NCBI GenBank assembly: GCA_965277435.1
Contig: OZ255821.1
Location: 3,720,001-3,784,000, forward strand
Length of the DNA stretch: 64,000 nt
Reading direction: 5' to 3'
Origin: Bog-105 sp965277435
Lineage (GTDB): Bacteria; Acidobacteriota; Terriglobia; Bryobacterales; Bryobacteraceae
The position numbers were made by a program, and so were the translations under genes. Shown one piece after another: positions 1-8,714 of the stretch (position 1 is the stretch's first letter; each line of letters starts with the position of its first letter). The notes below the pieces were generated by a model. It was not told where the DNA came from, searched no databases, and saw nothing but the letters and a program-made list of their open reading frames with translations.

Positions 1-229
1 GCACGTCTTCTGTTGCTCGTAATGCTCGTGCTTGTTGTGGAGGTTTTCGCATTCCTGTTCCACTGACGTTTGCCGGAGTGTCGGGCCACTCTTTCGGAGT
101 GCTTCAGTTCGGGGATCTGGCAAACCCTGGATCGGCGGTTCCAGAAATCCAGCCCTTGCCCGGCGATGCGGGCCGCGCGCGTGGGGCAATCTGCCCCTCC
201 GCCATTTTCTTAAAAGGAAGAACATCACC

Positions 230-658
230 ATGAAACGTATATCGCCCTTGCTCGTTGCCGGGCTGGTTGCACTGACGACCATTCTCTTCACCGGTTGCTC
301 GCCTCAGCCGGACATTAGCGGATCCTATACAACGGCTGTGAATGCCCGAAGAGCAAATGGGCCCGGTTGGCACGGCAGCGCTGAAGTCTTGCTGACGCAG
401 AACGGTTCTGTGTTGACTGGAAACGTCACGCTTCACCATCCCACGGCTGGAATCTTCCAGATTCCCATCACATCTGGCACCGTGCAAGACGGCAAAGTCA
501 TGTTCTTCGGACACGCTGCGCTGCCATTGGGAACGGTCGATTTGACGTTTCGCGGCCTGGTCAAAAGCGGCCACATCGAAGGTGGTGCGAATGTCGAATT
601 GCAATGCCTTTTCGGCCAGGAACACGACGACGCGACACTGATGATGGCCAGGGCCTAG
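230..658 (+). CDS. Small lipoprotein of unknown function
   Basis: A 142-residue protein. It opens with a charged start (MKR), a hydrophobic stretch and a lipobox-like FTGC with the cysteine near residue 23, so it should be exported and lipid-anchored. The mature part has many short beta-prone segments and no family I recognise. The ATG at 230 is chosen because AAAAGGAAG lies 9-16 bases upstream; an upstream in-frame extension would add a low-complexity, non-membrane leader. It is followed by a short gap and then RNase HI on the same strand. No functional inference is possible beyond the cell-envelope location. Confidence 0.7.
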   Translation: MKRISPLLVAGLVALTTILFTGCSPQPDISGSYTTAVNARRANGPGWHGSAEVLLTQNGSVLTGNVTLHHPTAGIFQIPITSGTVQDGKVMFFGHAALPLGTVDLTFRGLVKSGHIEGGANVELQCLFGQEHDDATLMMARA

Positions 659-811
659 CAGGGGATAGATTCGGCAGATGTTTCGGAGACAGACCTCTAT
701 AAATAGGATGCGAGCATCTCGTTCGAACACCAGTCTTGGCTGTTTGTATCCTACATCTCCCTACCGTACACCTGATCACGGCGTTACTTTCGCCCACCAC
801 GGAAGGTGTGC

Positions 812-1258
812 ATGGAACAGTACCTCTTATATTGCGACGGCTCCTGCCTGGGGAATCCCGGCCCGGGCGGGTGGGCTTTTCGTGTTTGGAAAGACCGTGG
901 CGTTCTGCGCGAACATTCCGGCAACGAACAGAGCACGACCAACAACCGAATGGAGCTCCGCGCGGCCATCGAAGGTCTGAACTCTTTTCCTTCGGCTAGC
1001 GACATCATCGTGGTGTCGGACAGCCGGTATGTGATCTCGGGCATGGCCGAGTTGCTTCCACTCTGGCAAGTGCGCAATTGGCGCTCCAGCAACGGCGCTG
1101 CCGTTCAGAACCAGGCTCTCTGGCAAGAACTCCTGCGCGCCGACAGCCGGCACAAAGTCTCCTGGCGGTGGGTTCGTGGCCACTCCGGCGTGCCTGAACA
1201 GGAATACATCGATCGCTTGGCGTCGGCGGCAGCCGAATTGGCTGCACGCGCCGCTTGA
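812..1258 (+). CDS. rnhA: Ribonuclease HI
   Basis: A 148-residue enzyme that hydrolyses the RNA strand of RNA-DNA hybrids, for example primers and R-loops. The catalytic set is visible: Asp9 (YCDGS), Glu48 (NRMEL), Asp70 (VVSDSRY), His124 (RGHSG) and Asp134 (YIDRLAS), at spacings normal for the type 1 family and at the usual family length. The ATG at 812 sits 5 bases after GGAAGG; a GTG at 806 would overlap that ribosome site. Its place at the head of a DNA-metabolism block (primase, SSB, sigma factor, clamp further on) fits a replicon-encoded copy rather than the housekeeping gene, but this is inference. Confidence 0.93.
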   Translation: MEQYLLYCDGSCLGNPGPGGWAFRVWKDRGVLREHSGNEQSTTNNRMELRAAIEGLNSFPSASDIIVVSDSRYVISGMAELLPLWQVRNWRSSNGAAVQNQALWQELLRADSRHKVSWRWVRGHSGVPEQEYIDRLASAAAELAARAA

Positions 1259-1645
1259 AATGCTTTTGTCCGTTTGCCGAGCGAGGCAGATGGGCACTGT
1301 CCACAGGTTCTCTTTTCTGATTGCTTTCGAATTCGGGTACGCTGTGGTGAGTTCTGCGGAGCTAATCCACAAAACGTTTTCATTGGATAGAAACTACGGT
1401 CAGCCTTCGGGCTGGCTTTTTTGGGCGTTGAAGAGCGTAGGACAGCAGCTTCCTGCTTACTGCTTTTTCCCACCTGCTTCCTGCCAACTTGTCAGTCCAG
1501 GATTCCCGTTACCATTGCCGGACTCTCAAGCTCCCTTGCATCTTCTAAAAGACCTGTTCTTACCGCGGCCGTTCTCGGACTTCCACCTCTAACCCTTCTT
1601 GCGCTCTGCCGCAGAAGGCCATTTGCTTTTCTAAGGAGAAATGAA
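1259..1645. other. Intergenic stretch with terminator
   Basis: No convincing gene is seen between RNase HI and the small ORF at 1646. Open frames here have off-frame composition. The only clear element is the terminator at 1399-1422. CTAAGGAG at 1631-1638 is the ribosome site of the next ORF. Confidence 0.6.
1399..1422 (+). terminator. Rho-independent terminator
   Basis: GTCAGCC and GGCTGGC form a 7-bp stem (one G-U) closed by a TTCG tetraloop at 1406-1409 and followed directly by six T residues (1417-1422). It lies 140 bases past the RNase HI stop and would end that transcript. Confidence 0.8.
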
Positions 1646-1822
1646 ATGCATGCTTCGTTGTTCCAACGTTGGCAGAATGCCGACCTGATTGTGTTTTATG
1701 CCGTGTATGGCAAGCACGCCAACACTGTGCTTTCCCGCCCTGCGAGAAAACCAGTTGCTTACGGCAGCGGCACTCGGCTGCGAGTGGCGGGAATTCCCAT
1801 TCCCGTTCGTCACGCCGCCTAG
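1646..1822 (+). CDS. Small hypothetical protein
   Basis: A 58-residue reading frame starting MHASLFQRW. AAGGAG at 1633-1638 lies 7 bases before this ATG; a second ATG at 1641 in another frame gives only a short peptide. No motif or membrane segment stands out. The good ribosome site is the main support, and the protein may not be real. Confidence 0.4.
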   Translation: MHASLFQRWQNADLIVFYAVYGKHANTVLSRPARKPVAYGSGTRLRVAGIPIPVRHAA

Positions 1823-1966
1823 CCTCCCTTTCCCTTTAGGGTTCCGTCCGGAATCCTTCTGTCCCCTCGAAAATGTTCCCGCTGAAGCGCATGGCGTCGT
1901 CGTCGTTTGTCTACCCATGCGCCTTCAGCACGAGGGTTTGTATCTGAAATTTCAAGGAGAAAACGT

Positions 1967-2368
1967 ATGCAACAGAAGAAAGTTGTGATTGAACGGTCCG
2001 TGTCCTTACACGACATCGGGCTAGAAGGAAATGTCGGAACGGAAAAAGCCGTTTTCACGTTCTTGAACTGGGCAGAAGCGGTCGCTACCCGCTGGATTCA
2101 AATGCCCGCAGGAGTGTTGCTCTGTGTCACCGTTCCCGGTGATCCGCGAAGTGGCGCCTGCTATCTGTATGAACGCCGGCAAGGGCTGTTTCACTGTCTG
2201 GAGCTGCCCGGTGAAGACAATGGCCAGTTGACCACGGACGATTTTGACCGGCTGCTGCGGCAATTTCGATTGACCGATTTCGCTCGGCGTCCGCGGAAAT
2301 TGTACTCGCCGAATCGCAGTAACCCCGCTATTTCCGGGGTATTTGCATCGGCCACTTGCGTTGGGTAA
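1967..2368 (+). CDS. Hypothetical protein
   Basis: A 133-residue protein starting MQQKKVVIERS, preceded by AAGGAGA at 1954-1960. The central part (VLLCVTVPGDP, GACYLYERRQGLFHCLELPGED) reads as a mixed alpha/beta fold and contains a DDFDRLLRQFRL helix. I do not recognise the family. The last codons cover a 6-bp inverted repeat (ACCCCG and CGGGGT, about 2323-2341) that could act as a transcriptional pause before the primase gene. Same-strand neighbour of the primase at 2411. Confidence 0.6.
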   Translation: MQQKKVVIERSVSLHDIGLEGNVGTEKAVFTFLNWAEAVATRWIQMPAGVLLCVTVPGDPRSGACYLYERRQGLFHCLELPGEDNGQLTTDDFDRLLRQFRLTDFARRPRKLYSPNRSNPAISGVFASATCVG

Positions 2369-2410
2369 AAGGACTGCTGTGCTGTCTAGATCCCTCTCGG
2401 AGAGATTGCG

Positions 2411-3436
2411 ATGAGTTACGGCGTCAGTGCTCGTCCGGAGCACCTGCGCGACTACTGGGTCCTGTTCGTGAACCGGCGCGCCCACACGATTCAGTCCAAG
2501 CGGCCCGCTCCTGATACGGGCCGTCACAACTACTTTGTGGCGAAGGAGTTTCTGCTCGATCAACCTCCCGGTCCCCCGCAGGGTCCTCCCAAACCGCTTG
2601 ACGATGCGACCATCCGCGCGCATCTGGAAGGGCGTTTGACGATCGGTCTATATGCCATGAACCCGGAGACACAGCGATGCAAATGGCTGGCGATCGATGC
2701 CGATTATGATCGGGCCTTATACGACCTGTGTGCTTTGCAATACGAGCTGACCCAGAAAGGCATTGATGTCGCTGTGGAGCAAAGCCGCCGAGGTGGGCAT
2801 CTTTGGATCTTCCTGGCAGAACCATGTCTTGCCTTGGAGTGCCGACTGTTCATCTCTCATATCGCTCAACAGTTGAAGGTGCCGATCAAAGGCAAGCGGA
2901 ACGAAGAAGGAACGACCCAGGTAGACGGCATCGAAATCTTTCCGAAGCATGACACCTTGGAACCCGGTCAATTCGGGAATGGGTTGCGGGGACCTCTCGG
3001 TGTCCATCAAGCAACAGGCCTCCGCTACTACTTCTATGGTGCGGATGACTTCACACTCGATGCACAGATTGCCTATCTGAACCAACGGCGCAAGTTGGGC
3101 GAGGCAGAACTTCGGGCCTTCGTTGACAAGCTGCCGCTGCCCGAACCCAAACCATCGCCTCCAGTTCCCTTTCACAGGAACTCTCGATTTGATGACCGGC
3201 CGCAGTTCAGCATTCTCGATCATGTCCAGGTCGACACGCGGCGTATTGTGAGCGGTAACTATCAGGCCCAATGTCCTTCCTGCCACCAACAGGGTGGGGA
3301 CAAGCATGGCGACAATTTACACATAAAAGTATCCGATCCCCGCTTCTATGTCTGTCGGGCGGGTTGCGACAAGTATGCGATCCGCACGGCTCTCGGCTGC
3401 CCGGTGCCGCTTGCCGTCTCGGGATATAGCCGATGA
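2411..3436 (+). CDS. AEP-superfamily primase-polymerase (TOTE-like) with zinc-binding tail
   Basis: A 341-residue archaeo-eukaryotic primase-like protein, expected to synthesise primers or fill gaps on single-stranded DNA. Visible marks are the metal-binding hxDhD motif (WLAIDADYD, Asp96 and Asp98), the sxH nucleotide-binding motif (RRGGHLWIF, His130), and the conserved GIEIFPKHD and GNGLRGPLG segments that follow in this family. The C-terminus adds a CPSC...C...C cluster of the kind seen in zinc-binding primase domains. Start ATG is supported by CGGAGAGA upstream. The next gene overlaps its stop codon (ATGA), so the two are probably translated together. TOTE-type primases are known from mobile conflict elements; that this one belongs to such a system is inference. 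Confidence 0.85.
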   Translation: MSYGVSARPEHLRDYWVLFVNRRAHTIQSKRPAPDTGRHNYFVAKEFLLDQPPGPPQGPPKPLDDATIRAHLEGRLTIGLYAMNPETQRCKWLAIDADYDRALYDLCALQYELTQKGIDVAVEQSRRGGHLWIFLAEPCLALECRLFISHIAQQLKVPIKGKRNEEGTTQVDGIEIFPKHDTLEPGQFGNGLRGPLGVHQATGLRYYFYGADDFTLDAQIAYLNQRRKLGEAELRAFVDKLPLPEPKPSPPVPFHRNSRFDDRPQFSILDHVQVDTRRIVSGNYQAQCPSCHQQGGDKHGDNLHIKVSDPRFYVCRAGCDKYAIRTALGCPVPLAVSGYSR

Positions 3437-3954
3437 TGGAAAGCGCCGAGCACAAGTATTACCCGGAAAATTGGAAGCCACTCGAGCGGTGGCTTCCGGC
3501 GGCCCTGTGCCGTACCCGTTTTTCCTGGATGTGGAATCTGCAAGGATACGAATGCTATCGCTATCGGGATTCCGGCGAGCTGCTGCACCTTGACTCGATG
3601 GGCCAGTGCTGGGATATCACTGAGCTGGGCGCCATCCCCGCCGATTTTGGCCAACACTTCGAACGCTGTACGGGTCACGCTTACACGAGCGATTTGACCA
3701 TTGCGGCAAAACGGTCTGCGGATGCTGACAACAACGAGGACGACGAGGACTACGACGATGTGCCGTCTGTTCAGCCGCCGAATGGCGAATCCCTCGGTCG
3801 AATCCTCCAACAGTGGGCGGTCGAACAGGAGATCGAGGCCGCCAAACTCGAACCACTTTTTTCAGAACTCTCGGTGTACAACACTCTGCTACTCGCAGAA
3901 CAGGAGGAACAATGCAACACGCTCCTAAAAACAACCCGCTGCTGGCTGGAATAG
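3433..3954 (+). CDS. Hypothetical protein coupled to the primase
   Basis: A 173-residue protein starting MMESAEHKYYPENW, with its ATG overlapping the primase stop (ATGA), so translational coupling is likely. It is rich in Trp, Tyr and Cys in its first 80 residues and has a strongly acidic linker (NNEDDEDYDD) around residues 100-110, then a helical C-terminus. No known domain is recognised. The coupling suggests a primase accessory role, but nothing in the sequence proves it. Confidence 0.7.
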   Translation: MMESAEHKYYPENWKPLERWLPAALCRTRFSWMWNLQGYECYRYRDSGELLHLDSMGQCWDITELGAIPADFGQHFERCTGHAYTSDLTIAAKRSADADNNEDDEDYDDVPSVQPPNGESLGRILQQWAVEQEIEAAKLEPLFSELSVYNTLLLAEQEEQCNTLLKTTRCWLE

Positions 3955-4625
3955 CAGTGAACGGGCGGTCTTTACCTGCTCCGAAAGAGCCTTCCCCAGC
4001 TCCGAATGGAGCGAGCCACGGTGACCGGCATGTTCTCGACGATCGCGGCGTGTCGCTGCCCGAAGAGTACCGGCAGGAACTGAAAGCAGCCCGCATCACA
4101 GCTTGGCGCGCGTTGAGTGTTGCGCCGAGCAGCAAGGGCCCGGTCGTGCGAGGAACAGAATCGGGCGGGGCGGTCGAGCCGATCGGTCATTATGTGGCCT
4201 TCGCCGCGGAAGACGGACAGCCGCTGGAGTGGTTGCATCCACAAGACGCGATCGCGCCGAACCAAACGCACGCCGTCGTCGTGGCCCCAGCTCTGGTGCG
4301 GATTGAGGTCTTTCGGCTGCAACGAAATTATGAGGTGGCGATCACGAAACACACCGCTAAGATCGTGAATGGTAAGCCGAAGCTTGTCAGCAGCATGGTG
4401 TTCCGCGGGCATGGCTTTTTGGGTCTCGAACTGTGGAACAAAGAGAAAGCGTTCCGCGGTGCTGTTTTGCCGACATTCACCACGCGAGGCGGCGACGAAG
4501 TGCTTGTGCCCGAAGCTTTACAGCCGGCATTGAAAGCTGCGGTCGAAGGCTCCTGTTGCGTCGCATGCCGCCATTCCCATTATTTGCAGGCACGCATGAA
4601 GCAGCAGCCTAGCGGGAGCGCCTGA
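3912..4625 (+). CDS. Hypothetical protein
   Basis: A 237-residue protein starting MQHAPKNNPLL, with AGGAGG at 3902-3907 and its first 43 bases overlapping the preceding gene. The N-terminus is proline-rich and probably disordered. The rest is beta-rich, and the C-terminus carries CCVACRHSHYL, a possible metal-binding cysteine/histidine cluster. No family is recognised. Its stop overlaps the start of the phospholipase D-type nuclease (TGATG), making a continuous operon from 2411. Confidence 0.7.
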   Translation: MQHAPKNNPLLAGIAVNGRSLPAPKEPSPAPNGASHGDRHVLDDRGVSLPEEYRQELKAARITAWRALSVAPSSKGPVVRGTESGGAVEPIGHYVAFAAEDGQPLEWLHPQDAIAPNQTHAVVVAPALVRIEVFRLQRNYEVAITKHTAKIVNGKPKLVSSMVFRGHGFLGLELWNKEKAFRGAVLPTFTTRGGDEVLVPEALQPALKAAVEGSCCVACRHSHYLQARMKQQPSGSA

Positions 4626-5281
4626 TGTTCGGCACGGTTCGGGGCGGCGTCAAACAGATCGCGATCTTCGGAATCGCCTCGTTGATGGCGGTGGCGCTAT
4701 TTCATGACACGATCGCGCAGGCCTTTCGAAAAGACCCAATCTTTCAACAGGGCGGCCGCATGATGCAGCAGGGACGGCAGATGTTGACGCCGCTGACGAT
4801 ATACTTTGCTCCCGATCAGAATCTCGAGCGGCTGGACATCGAGCGATTGCGCCAGACCCGCTCCCGTCTCGATATCAGCATGTATGCATTCACCGACCGG
4901 GAGTTGGCGAGCGTTTTGAAGGAACTCGCCGAGCAAGGCTCTGTCGTACGCCTGTACCGGGACAAGGAGCAATTTGAGACCGAACAGGCGCATTCTCATC
5001 GCGGTCATCCGAGCACAACCGATCTCCTTCGAGGAGTTGCCAACGTTCGCATTCGAGTGAAGGGCGGCTCCGGCCGCGACCTGATGCATCAGAAGGACTA
5101 CTGCATCGATTGTTCTCAGGGAGCGGGCTTGCTCCGGGATGGAAGTGCGAATTGGTCGGTGGGCGCCGAACGCTTTCAGGACAATTCCGTCTGGTTCACT
5201 TCGGACCCGCGCGAAACAGATACCTACGAGCGCAAATTCGACCAGATGTGGACACGATCTTCCAATCTGGTGGTGCAATAA
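4625..5281 (+). CDS. Phospholipase D-like nuclease, membrane-anchored or exported
   Basis: A 218-residue protein with one HKD motif: His155, Lys157, Asp162 in MHQKDYCID, followed by GSANWS (residues 173-178), the usual companion segment. Single-HKD proteins of this length normally dimerise and cleave phosphodiesters, most often nucleic acids (Nuc type). Residues 10-27 are hydrophobic and should act as a signal or membrane anchor, so the activity would face the periplasm. Such nucleases often accompany conjugative DNA-transfer genes, but no type IV secretion genes are visible here. Start is fixed by the TGATG overlap with the gene before. Confidence 0.85.
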   Translation: MFGTVRGGVKQIAIFGIASLMAVALFHDTIAQAFRKDPIFQQGGRMMQQGRQMLTPLTIYFAPDQNLERLDIERLRQTRSRLDISMYAFTDRELASVLKELAEQGSVVRLYRDKEQFETEQAHSHRGHPSTTDLLRGVANVRIRVKGGSGRDLMHQKDYCIDCSQGAGLLRDGSANWSVGAERFQDNSVWFTSDPRETDTYERKFDQMWTRSSNLVVQ

Positions 5282-5291
5282 GGAGACCTTG

Positions 5292-5822
5292 GTGCAGAGT
5301 GCTTCTTTCGGCAAGATCCTCATCGCCAGTCCGTTACTGGCACTTCCGTTGTTCGTTGTCCCGGCCTTCTGTTTCGCTTTGAATCGCCCCTCCTTCGTGT
5401 GGTCCCTTGTGGTAATCGGCCTGACCGGCTGGCGCTGCCACCGGATAAACCGCGACCCGGCCACGTCTGAGGGGCCCGTCAAAGGGGCCCTTTCTCAACT
5501 GGTGCTCGCTACATCTGTCATCCAGATGCTAGCGTTTGCCTGGATTGGAGCTGTCTGGATGCTCCAAGGGATCGGGCAATTAACTATGGTCTCTCCCGTT
5601 GCCAGCCGGGTCGTGGCGTGGATTCAGGCACAGTGGTTCGCAGAACTGGCCGCCTGGTTGGTCTTGTTCGTGGTTGTCTGTGCGCTCTTTTGTTTGGGAC
5701 GGCCGCTCCTGGCCTGGCACCGGCGCGCGGTTCGTTGCGCCGTTGACAACATTGCCGCAATTAAACCGATTCCGCCAATCACTCTGCCGTGTTCTGATGA
5801 CACCAATGATCTGGGGCATTAA
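5292..5822 (+). CDS. Integral membrane protein, unknown function
   Basis: A 176-residue protein starting at GTG (5292) with AAGGAG at 5279-5284. It has about four hydrophobic segments: two near residues 8-45, one near 70-90 and one near 112-135, with short basic loops. No conserved domain is recognised. It follows the phospholipase D-like gene by 10 bases and is probably in the same transcript, which could mean both act at the inner membrane. Confidence 0.65.
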   Translation: MQSASFGKILIASPLLALPLFVVPAFCFALNRPSFVWSLVVIGLTGWRCHRINRDPATSEGPVKGALSQLVLATSVIQMLAFAWIGAVWMLQGIGQLTMVSPVASRVVAWIQAQWFAELAAWLVLFVVVCALFCLGRPLLAWHRRAVRCAVDNIAAIKPIPPITLPCSDDTNDLGH

Positions 5823-5900
5823 ATCTCTCAGTCGTCACATCGACCGCGAGCTCTTCCCCCTTTTCTGGCATCTCGGTTCCTTCTCCGGGCCGTCGCGCGT

Positions 5901-6244
5901 ATGGAGAATGGAATTCATCATTACTACGACATTCCTTCCCGTACGAAGGACGAGTACGTCAGAGGCCAGGGCGATCCGGGTAATATTCTCGCCTACCTCC
6001 AGTTCCGGGCCGAGCGGGACATCGCAGAGGATTGCAGCCTGCTCAATGACGGAGCCGCCTCCCTGTTGTGCCGCTTTTATGGCTTCGCGAAAACCCCGTA
6101 TCTGAACAAGAGAAAGGCCCTGACGTTGACCTCTATCTCATCCGAGAGGAGCGCTGCGGACATCAGTTTCACAACCTCGTTGCTTCTTGGCTGTACAACC
6201 GACGGGGTCTTGCAGAGGCGCTACGAGATGCTGTCGAGCTTTAA
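5901..6244 (+). pseudogene. Frameshifted hypothetical gene
   Basis: Two frames in succession look coding. From ATG 5901 (MENGIHHYYDIPSRTKDEY) the frame reads well to about 6100, where it turns into Ser/Thr-rich nonsense. In the -1 frame the stretch ending at TAA 6242-6244 reads naturally (EKGPDVDLYLIREERCGHQF ... RDAVEL). A single-base change near 6095-6110 would join them into one protein of about 114 residues. No ribosome site precedes ATG 5901. It may be a decayed gene or a sequencing error. Function unknown. Confidence 0.5.
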
Positions 6245-6278
6245 ATCATAAGACTTCATTGAAAGGAGGGCCGCACAC

Positions 6279-6773
6279 ATGGCGTCCCGCAGTATAAACA
6301 AGGTAATTCTGATTGGACATTTAGGGCGCGATGCGGAAACGAAGTTCACGCCCGCCGGGAATGCGTGTACTCGCTTCTCCATCGCCACTTCACGAAGTTG
6401 GAAAGACCAGCAGAGCGATGAGTGGAAAGAAGAGACGAACTGGACCAACATCGTGGTCTGGCGCAAGGAAAACCTTGCAGAGTACCTTACCAAGGGAAAA
6501 CAGGTTTACGTTGAAGGCAGGGTGCAAACGCGCAGCTACGACGGCCAAGATGGGAAAAGAGTGTACGTCACCGAAGTGGTAGCGGAGGATGTTGTGCTAC
6601 TCGGCGGCCGTGGCGACGAGCAATCGTCCGGGGCGCGAACACAGCCATCTGCCGACAGACGAGCGGCAAACGGAGCCGGCAAGGGCCGCAGCAACGGGCC
6701 CGCAACCGCCGTTCAGGAAGACGATGGATTTGAAGGAATGGGCGTTACGGACGACGACGTGCCTTTTAACTAG
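6279..6773 (+). CDS. ssb: Single-stranded DNA-binding protein
   Basis: A 164-residue SSB. The N-terminal OB-fold (about residues 1-110) has the family signatures NKVILIGHLGRDAETKFTP, WTNIVVWRK, LAEYLTKGKQVYVEGRVQTR and an RVYVTEVVAEDV strand. A disordered Gly/Pro/Ala linker follows, and the protein ends in the acidic tip DDDVPFN, which recruits replication and repair partners. AAAGGAGG lies 9 bases before the ATG. It coats single-stranded DNA during replication or transfer. An SSB outside a housekeeping context, next to a primase, RNase HI and nucleases, is typical of large plasmids and integrative elements. Confidence 0.96.
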   Translation: MASRSINKVILIGHLGRDAETKFTPAGNACTRFSIATSRSWKDQQSDEWKEETNWTNIVVWRKENLAEYLTKGKQVYVEGRVQTRSYDGQDGKRVYVTEVVAEDVVLLGGRGDEQSSGARTQPSADRRAANGAGKGRSNGPATAVQEDDGFEGMGVTDDDVPFN

Positions 6774-6833
6774 GTCTCTCCCGGTACATGCCGGGCGGGA
6801 GCGACCGAACAGCTTTTCCAGCGCTTTTATTAG

Positions 6834-6861
6834 CGGGACAGTGACTTGTTTACCTGTCCCG
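6834..6861 (+). terminator. Hairpin after ssb
   Basis: CGGGACAG (6834-6841) and CTGTCCCG (6854-6861) form a perfect 8-bp stem with a 12-base loop, about 60 bases past the ssb stop. There is no strong T run, so it may be a factor-assisted terminator or an mRNA-stability hairpin. Confidence 0.45.
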
Positions 6862-6979
6862 TGCTCCGTTTTCACTATTTCGCGAAGAGTGAACAGGTGC
6901 AGTTCCCTCGCCTGAAGGTAAGCAAGCCCGTCGAGAGTCGGCGGAACCGGTAACTCCTGAGCGAGCGTGCCCGTATACA

Positions 6980-7039
6980 ATTACTCCCTTTTTTGGACCA
7001 GGTTTCGATACCGCCTGGCATCCCGATTATTGGAGTAAT
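6980..7039. repeat. Nested inverted repeat upstream of Rpn-type gene
   Basis: ATTACTCC (6980-6987) pairs with GGAGTAAT (7032-7039), and inside it CCAGG (6998-7002) pairs with CCTGG (7014-7018). It lies 50 bases before the Rpn-type nuclease gene and could be an operator, a leader hairpin or an end recognised by the nuclease family. The sequence alone does not decide. Confidence 0.45.
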
Positions 7040-7087
7040 GCAAGCATCTTTTTCCAGGTTGCGCGATAAAAGGGGGAAGGCGAATCG

Positions 7088-7879
7088 ATGCACCAATTCG
7101 ATGTTGTTCTCAAAGTTCTGCTGCGTAATTCGATGGCGCGCATTACCGGAAACCGCGTTGTGAGGTGGCTTCCGACGGAACTGCCCAAAGTGCAAAATCT
7201 GAGTGTCGATCTGCTCGGGGAAACCGCTGACGGCGAACTGATCCAAATCGAGATCCAGAGTTCGAATAAGGGTAACGTTCCATTTCGGATGCTTCGATAT
7301 CTCAGTTTGATCGTTGCGATCCATGACCGAATACCCAAGCAGGTTCTCCTGTATGTGGGCCGCGAACCGCTGGGAATGGAGAGTCAGTTCACCTGGGCGG
7401 ATGGCTTCATTCGTTACGCGATCATCGACATGCACGCGGTCGATGGAGAATCGCTTCTTACCAGCTCGGAACCGAGCGATAATGTATTAGGAATTCTGGC
7501 GCGATTGCGGGATGGCCGCCAGGCAATCCGCAGCATTGTGGAAAAAATTTCCCGCTTGCCTCGCGGGCTGGCGGAAGAGTACTATCAGGCGTTGCTCATT
7601 CTAGCGGGCTTGCGAGAATTGGAAGAGACGGTTCAACAGGAGGCAAAGACCATGTTTACGATCGATCTTTCGGAAAACAAAGTGTTGGGCCCGGCTTACA
7701 GGCGAGGCCTTGAGGAAGGTCAGCTTGAGTTACTGCGGCAGCAGATCGAGCGGAAGTTCGGCGGCCTACCGGAGTGGGTGGAGCATGAATTGGCGCAATC
7801 CTCGGTCGAAGAGCTACGAGCGGCTGGACTTCGCCTGCTGGATGTGAAAACGCTTGAAGATTTGTTTCCACGCCAGTAG
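7088..7879 (+). CDS. Rpn-type recombination-promoting nuclease (PD-(D/E)XK), DUF4351 tail
   Basis: A 263-residue protein of the Rpn/YhgA-like family. The nuclease signature is visible as Asp41 (LSVDLLG) and E55-I-Q57 in ELIQIEIQSS, preceded by the VVRWLPTELP segment. The C-terminal 60 residues (RRGLEEGQLELLRQQIERKF ... LLDVKTLEDLF) match the DUF4351 helical domain. Family members nick or cut DNA and promote RecA-independent recombination; some have antiphage roles. GGGGGAAGG precedes the ATG. It stands alone between two non-coding stretches. Confidence 0.85.
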   Translation: MHQFDVVLKVLLRNSMARITGNRVVRWLPTELPKVQNLSVDLLGETADGELIQIEIQSSNKGNVPFRMLRYLSLIVAIHDRIPKQVLLYVGREPLGMESQFTWADGFIRYAIIDMHAVDGESLLTSSEPSDNVLGILARLRDGRQAIRSIVEKISRLPRGLAEEYYQALLILAGLRELEETVQQEAKTMFTIDLSENKVLGPAYRRGLEEGQLELLRQQIERKFGGLPEWVEHELAQSSVEELRAAGLRLLDVKTLEDLFPRQ

Positions 7880-8128
7880 TTAGCCGGAAATCGACTCTTT
7901 CGTAGATGCACGGTTTCCCAAATCCTCAAGTAATTCCGAAGCATCATCCTTCTTCACGAACCGGAATGATACGCCGTAACTGAGCAGAAGCTGACGTACC
8001 CACGCCTCGTCCGACCATTGGATCTGCGACCCGCAACTTTCGATATATTGTTTTCGCCCCTGTGACGTTTCGCAATGAGAAGGGTAGCCGTTACAGCCAA
8101 GTCGCAGAGCTTGAACGCCGTCTTGCAA
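7880..8128 (-). CDS. Possible small hypothetical protein
   Basis: An 82-residue minus-strand frame from a TTG at 8128, converging on the Rpn-type gene. The C-terminal 50 residues (SDEAWVRQLLLSYGVSFRFV, SELLEDLGNRASTKES) look coding. The N-terminus is less convincing and no ribosome site is evident. It may be the 3' remnant of a larger gene. Confidence 0.3.
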   Translation of the reverse strand: MQDGVQALRLGCNGYPSHCETSQGRKQYIESCGSQIQWSDEAWVRQLLLSYGVSFRFVKKDDASELLEDLGNRASTKESISG

Positions 8129-8714
8129 AAACCCAGGCCTGAGTTCCTTCGCAAGACAAAGACTTCGTGGCCGAATTCGCCATCGTAGAGTCAGCTCGTG
8201 GCGGAGGCCATCATCAGGGGCGTTCCTATCAGTCGGAAGTACCGGAATAGTCGATACCGCGAGCGGTTTCTGTGGGAGAGACGACTACGGGGCGTCGCGC
8301 TTTTCGTGCCAGAGTCCCGGATGCCGTTGAAAGCAATATAGTCGTCTGTAATCTCTGGTAAGCCGCGACTATCCGGCCCCGCTAGGGAACATCCAAGATC
8401 GGCTAAAGGCAGAATGAGTTTCTAAGAATCCCTTCGAATAAGCCGAAAGGTGTCCGGATCACTTGGGCCTTGCAAAGAGTGGTAGTAGCCGATGCCTGAA
8501 GCCTGGCTCAACGCACAAAGCGGAGTCAGTTGGCGTTTTCTGTCGGGTCGCTCCTGTCAACACAAGAGTCGCTCTTCTACTGCTCCTGTGAGTGAAAGGA
8601 GCAATCAGGCGCCCTCTTACCGCTCTCGGCGTCGGTCTTGAACAGAAGCTGTTGGCCGTTCTACCCGGTCACTTTCAAATCACCACTCAACCCAAACCAT
8701 CCGAGGTTCGATTT
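8129..8714. other. Non-coding stretch
   Basis: No gene or RNA gene is recognised in these 586 bases. The frame that leads into the nuclease gene from 8592 is open but lacks a ribosome site and family-like residues before 8715. Confidence 0.5.

Noticed and set aside
32..229. Upstream in-frame extension of the first lipoprotein
   Set aside because: It would bury the signal peptide inside the protein; the ribosome site and lipobox support the ATG at 230.
4625..5822. Type IV secretion cluster suspected from the phospholipase D-type nuclease
   Set aside because: No VirB, VirD4 or relaxase-like gene was recognised anywhere in the window.
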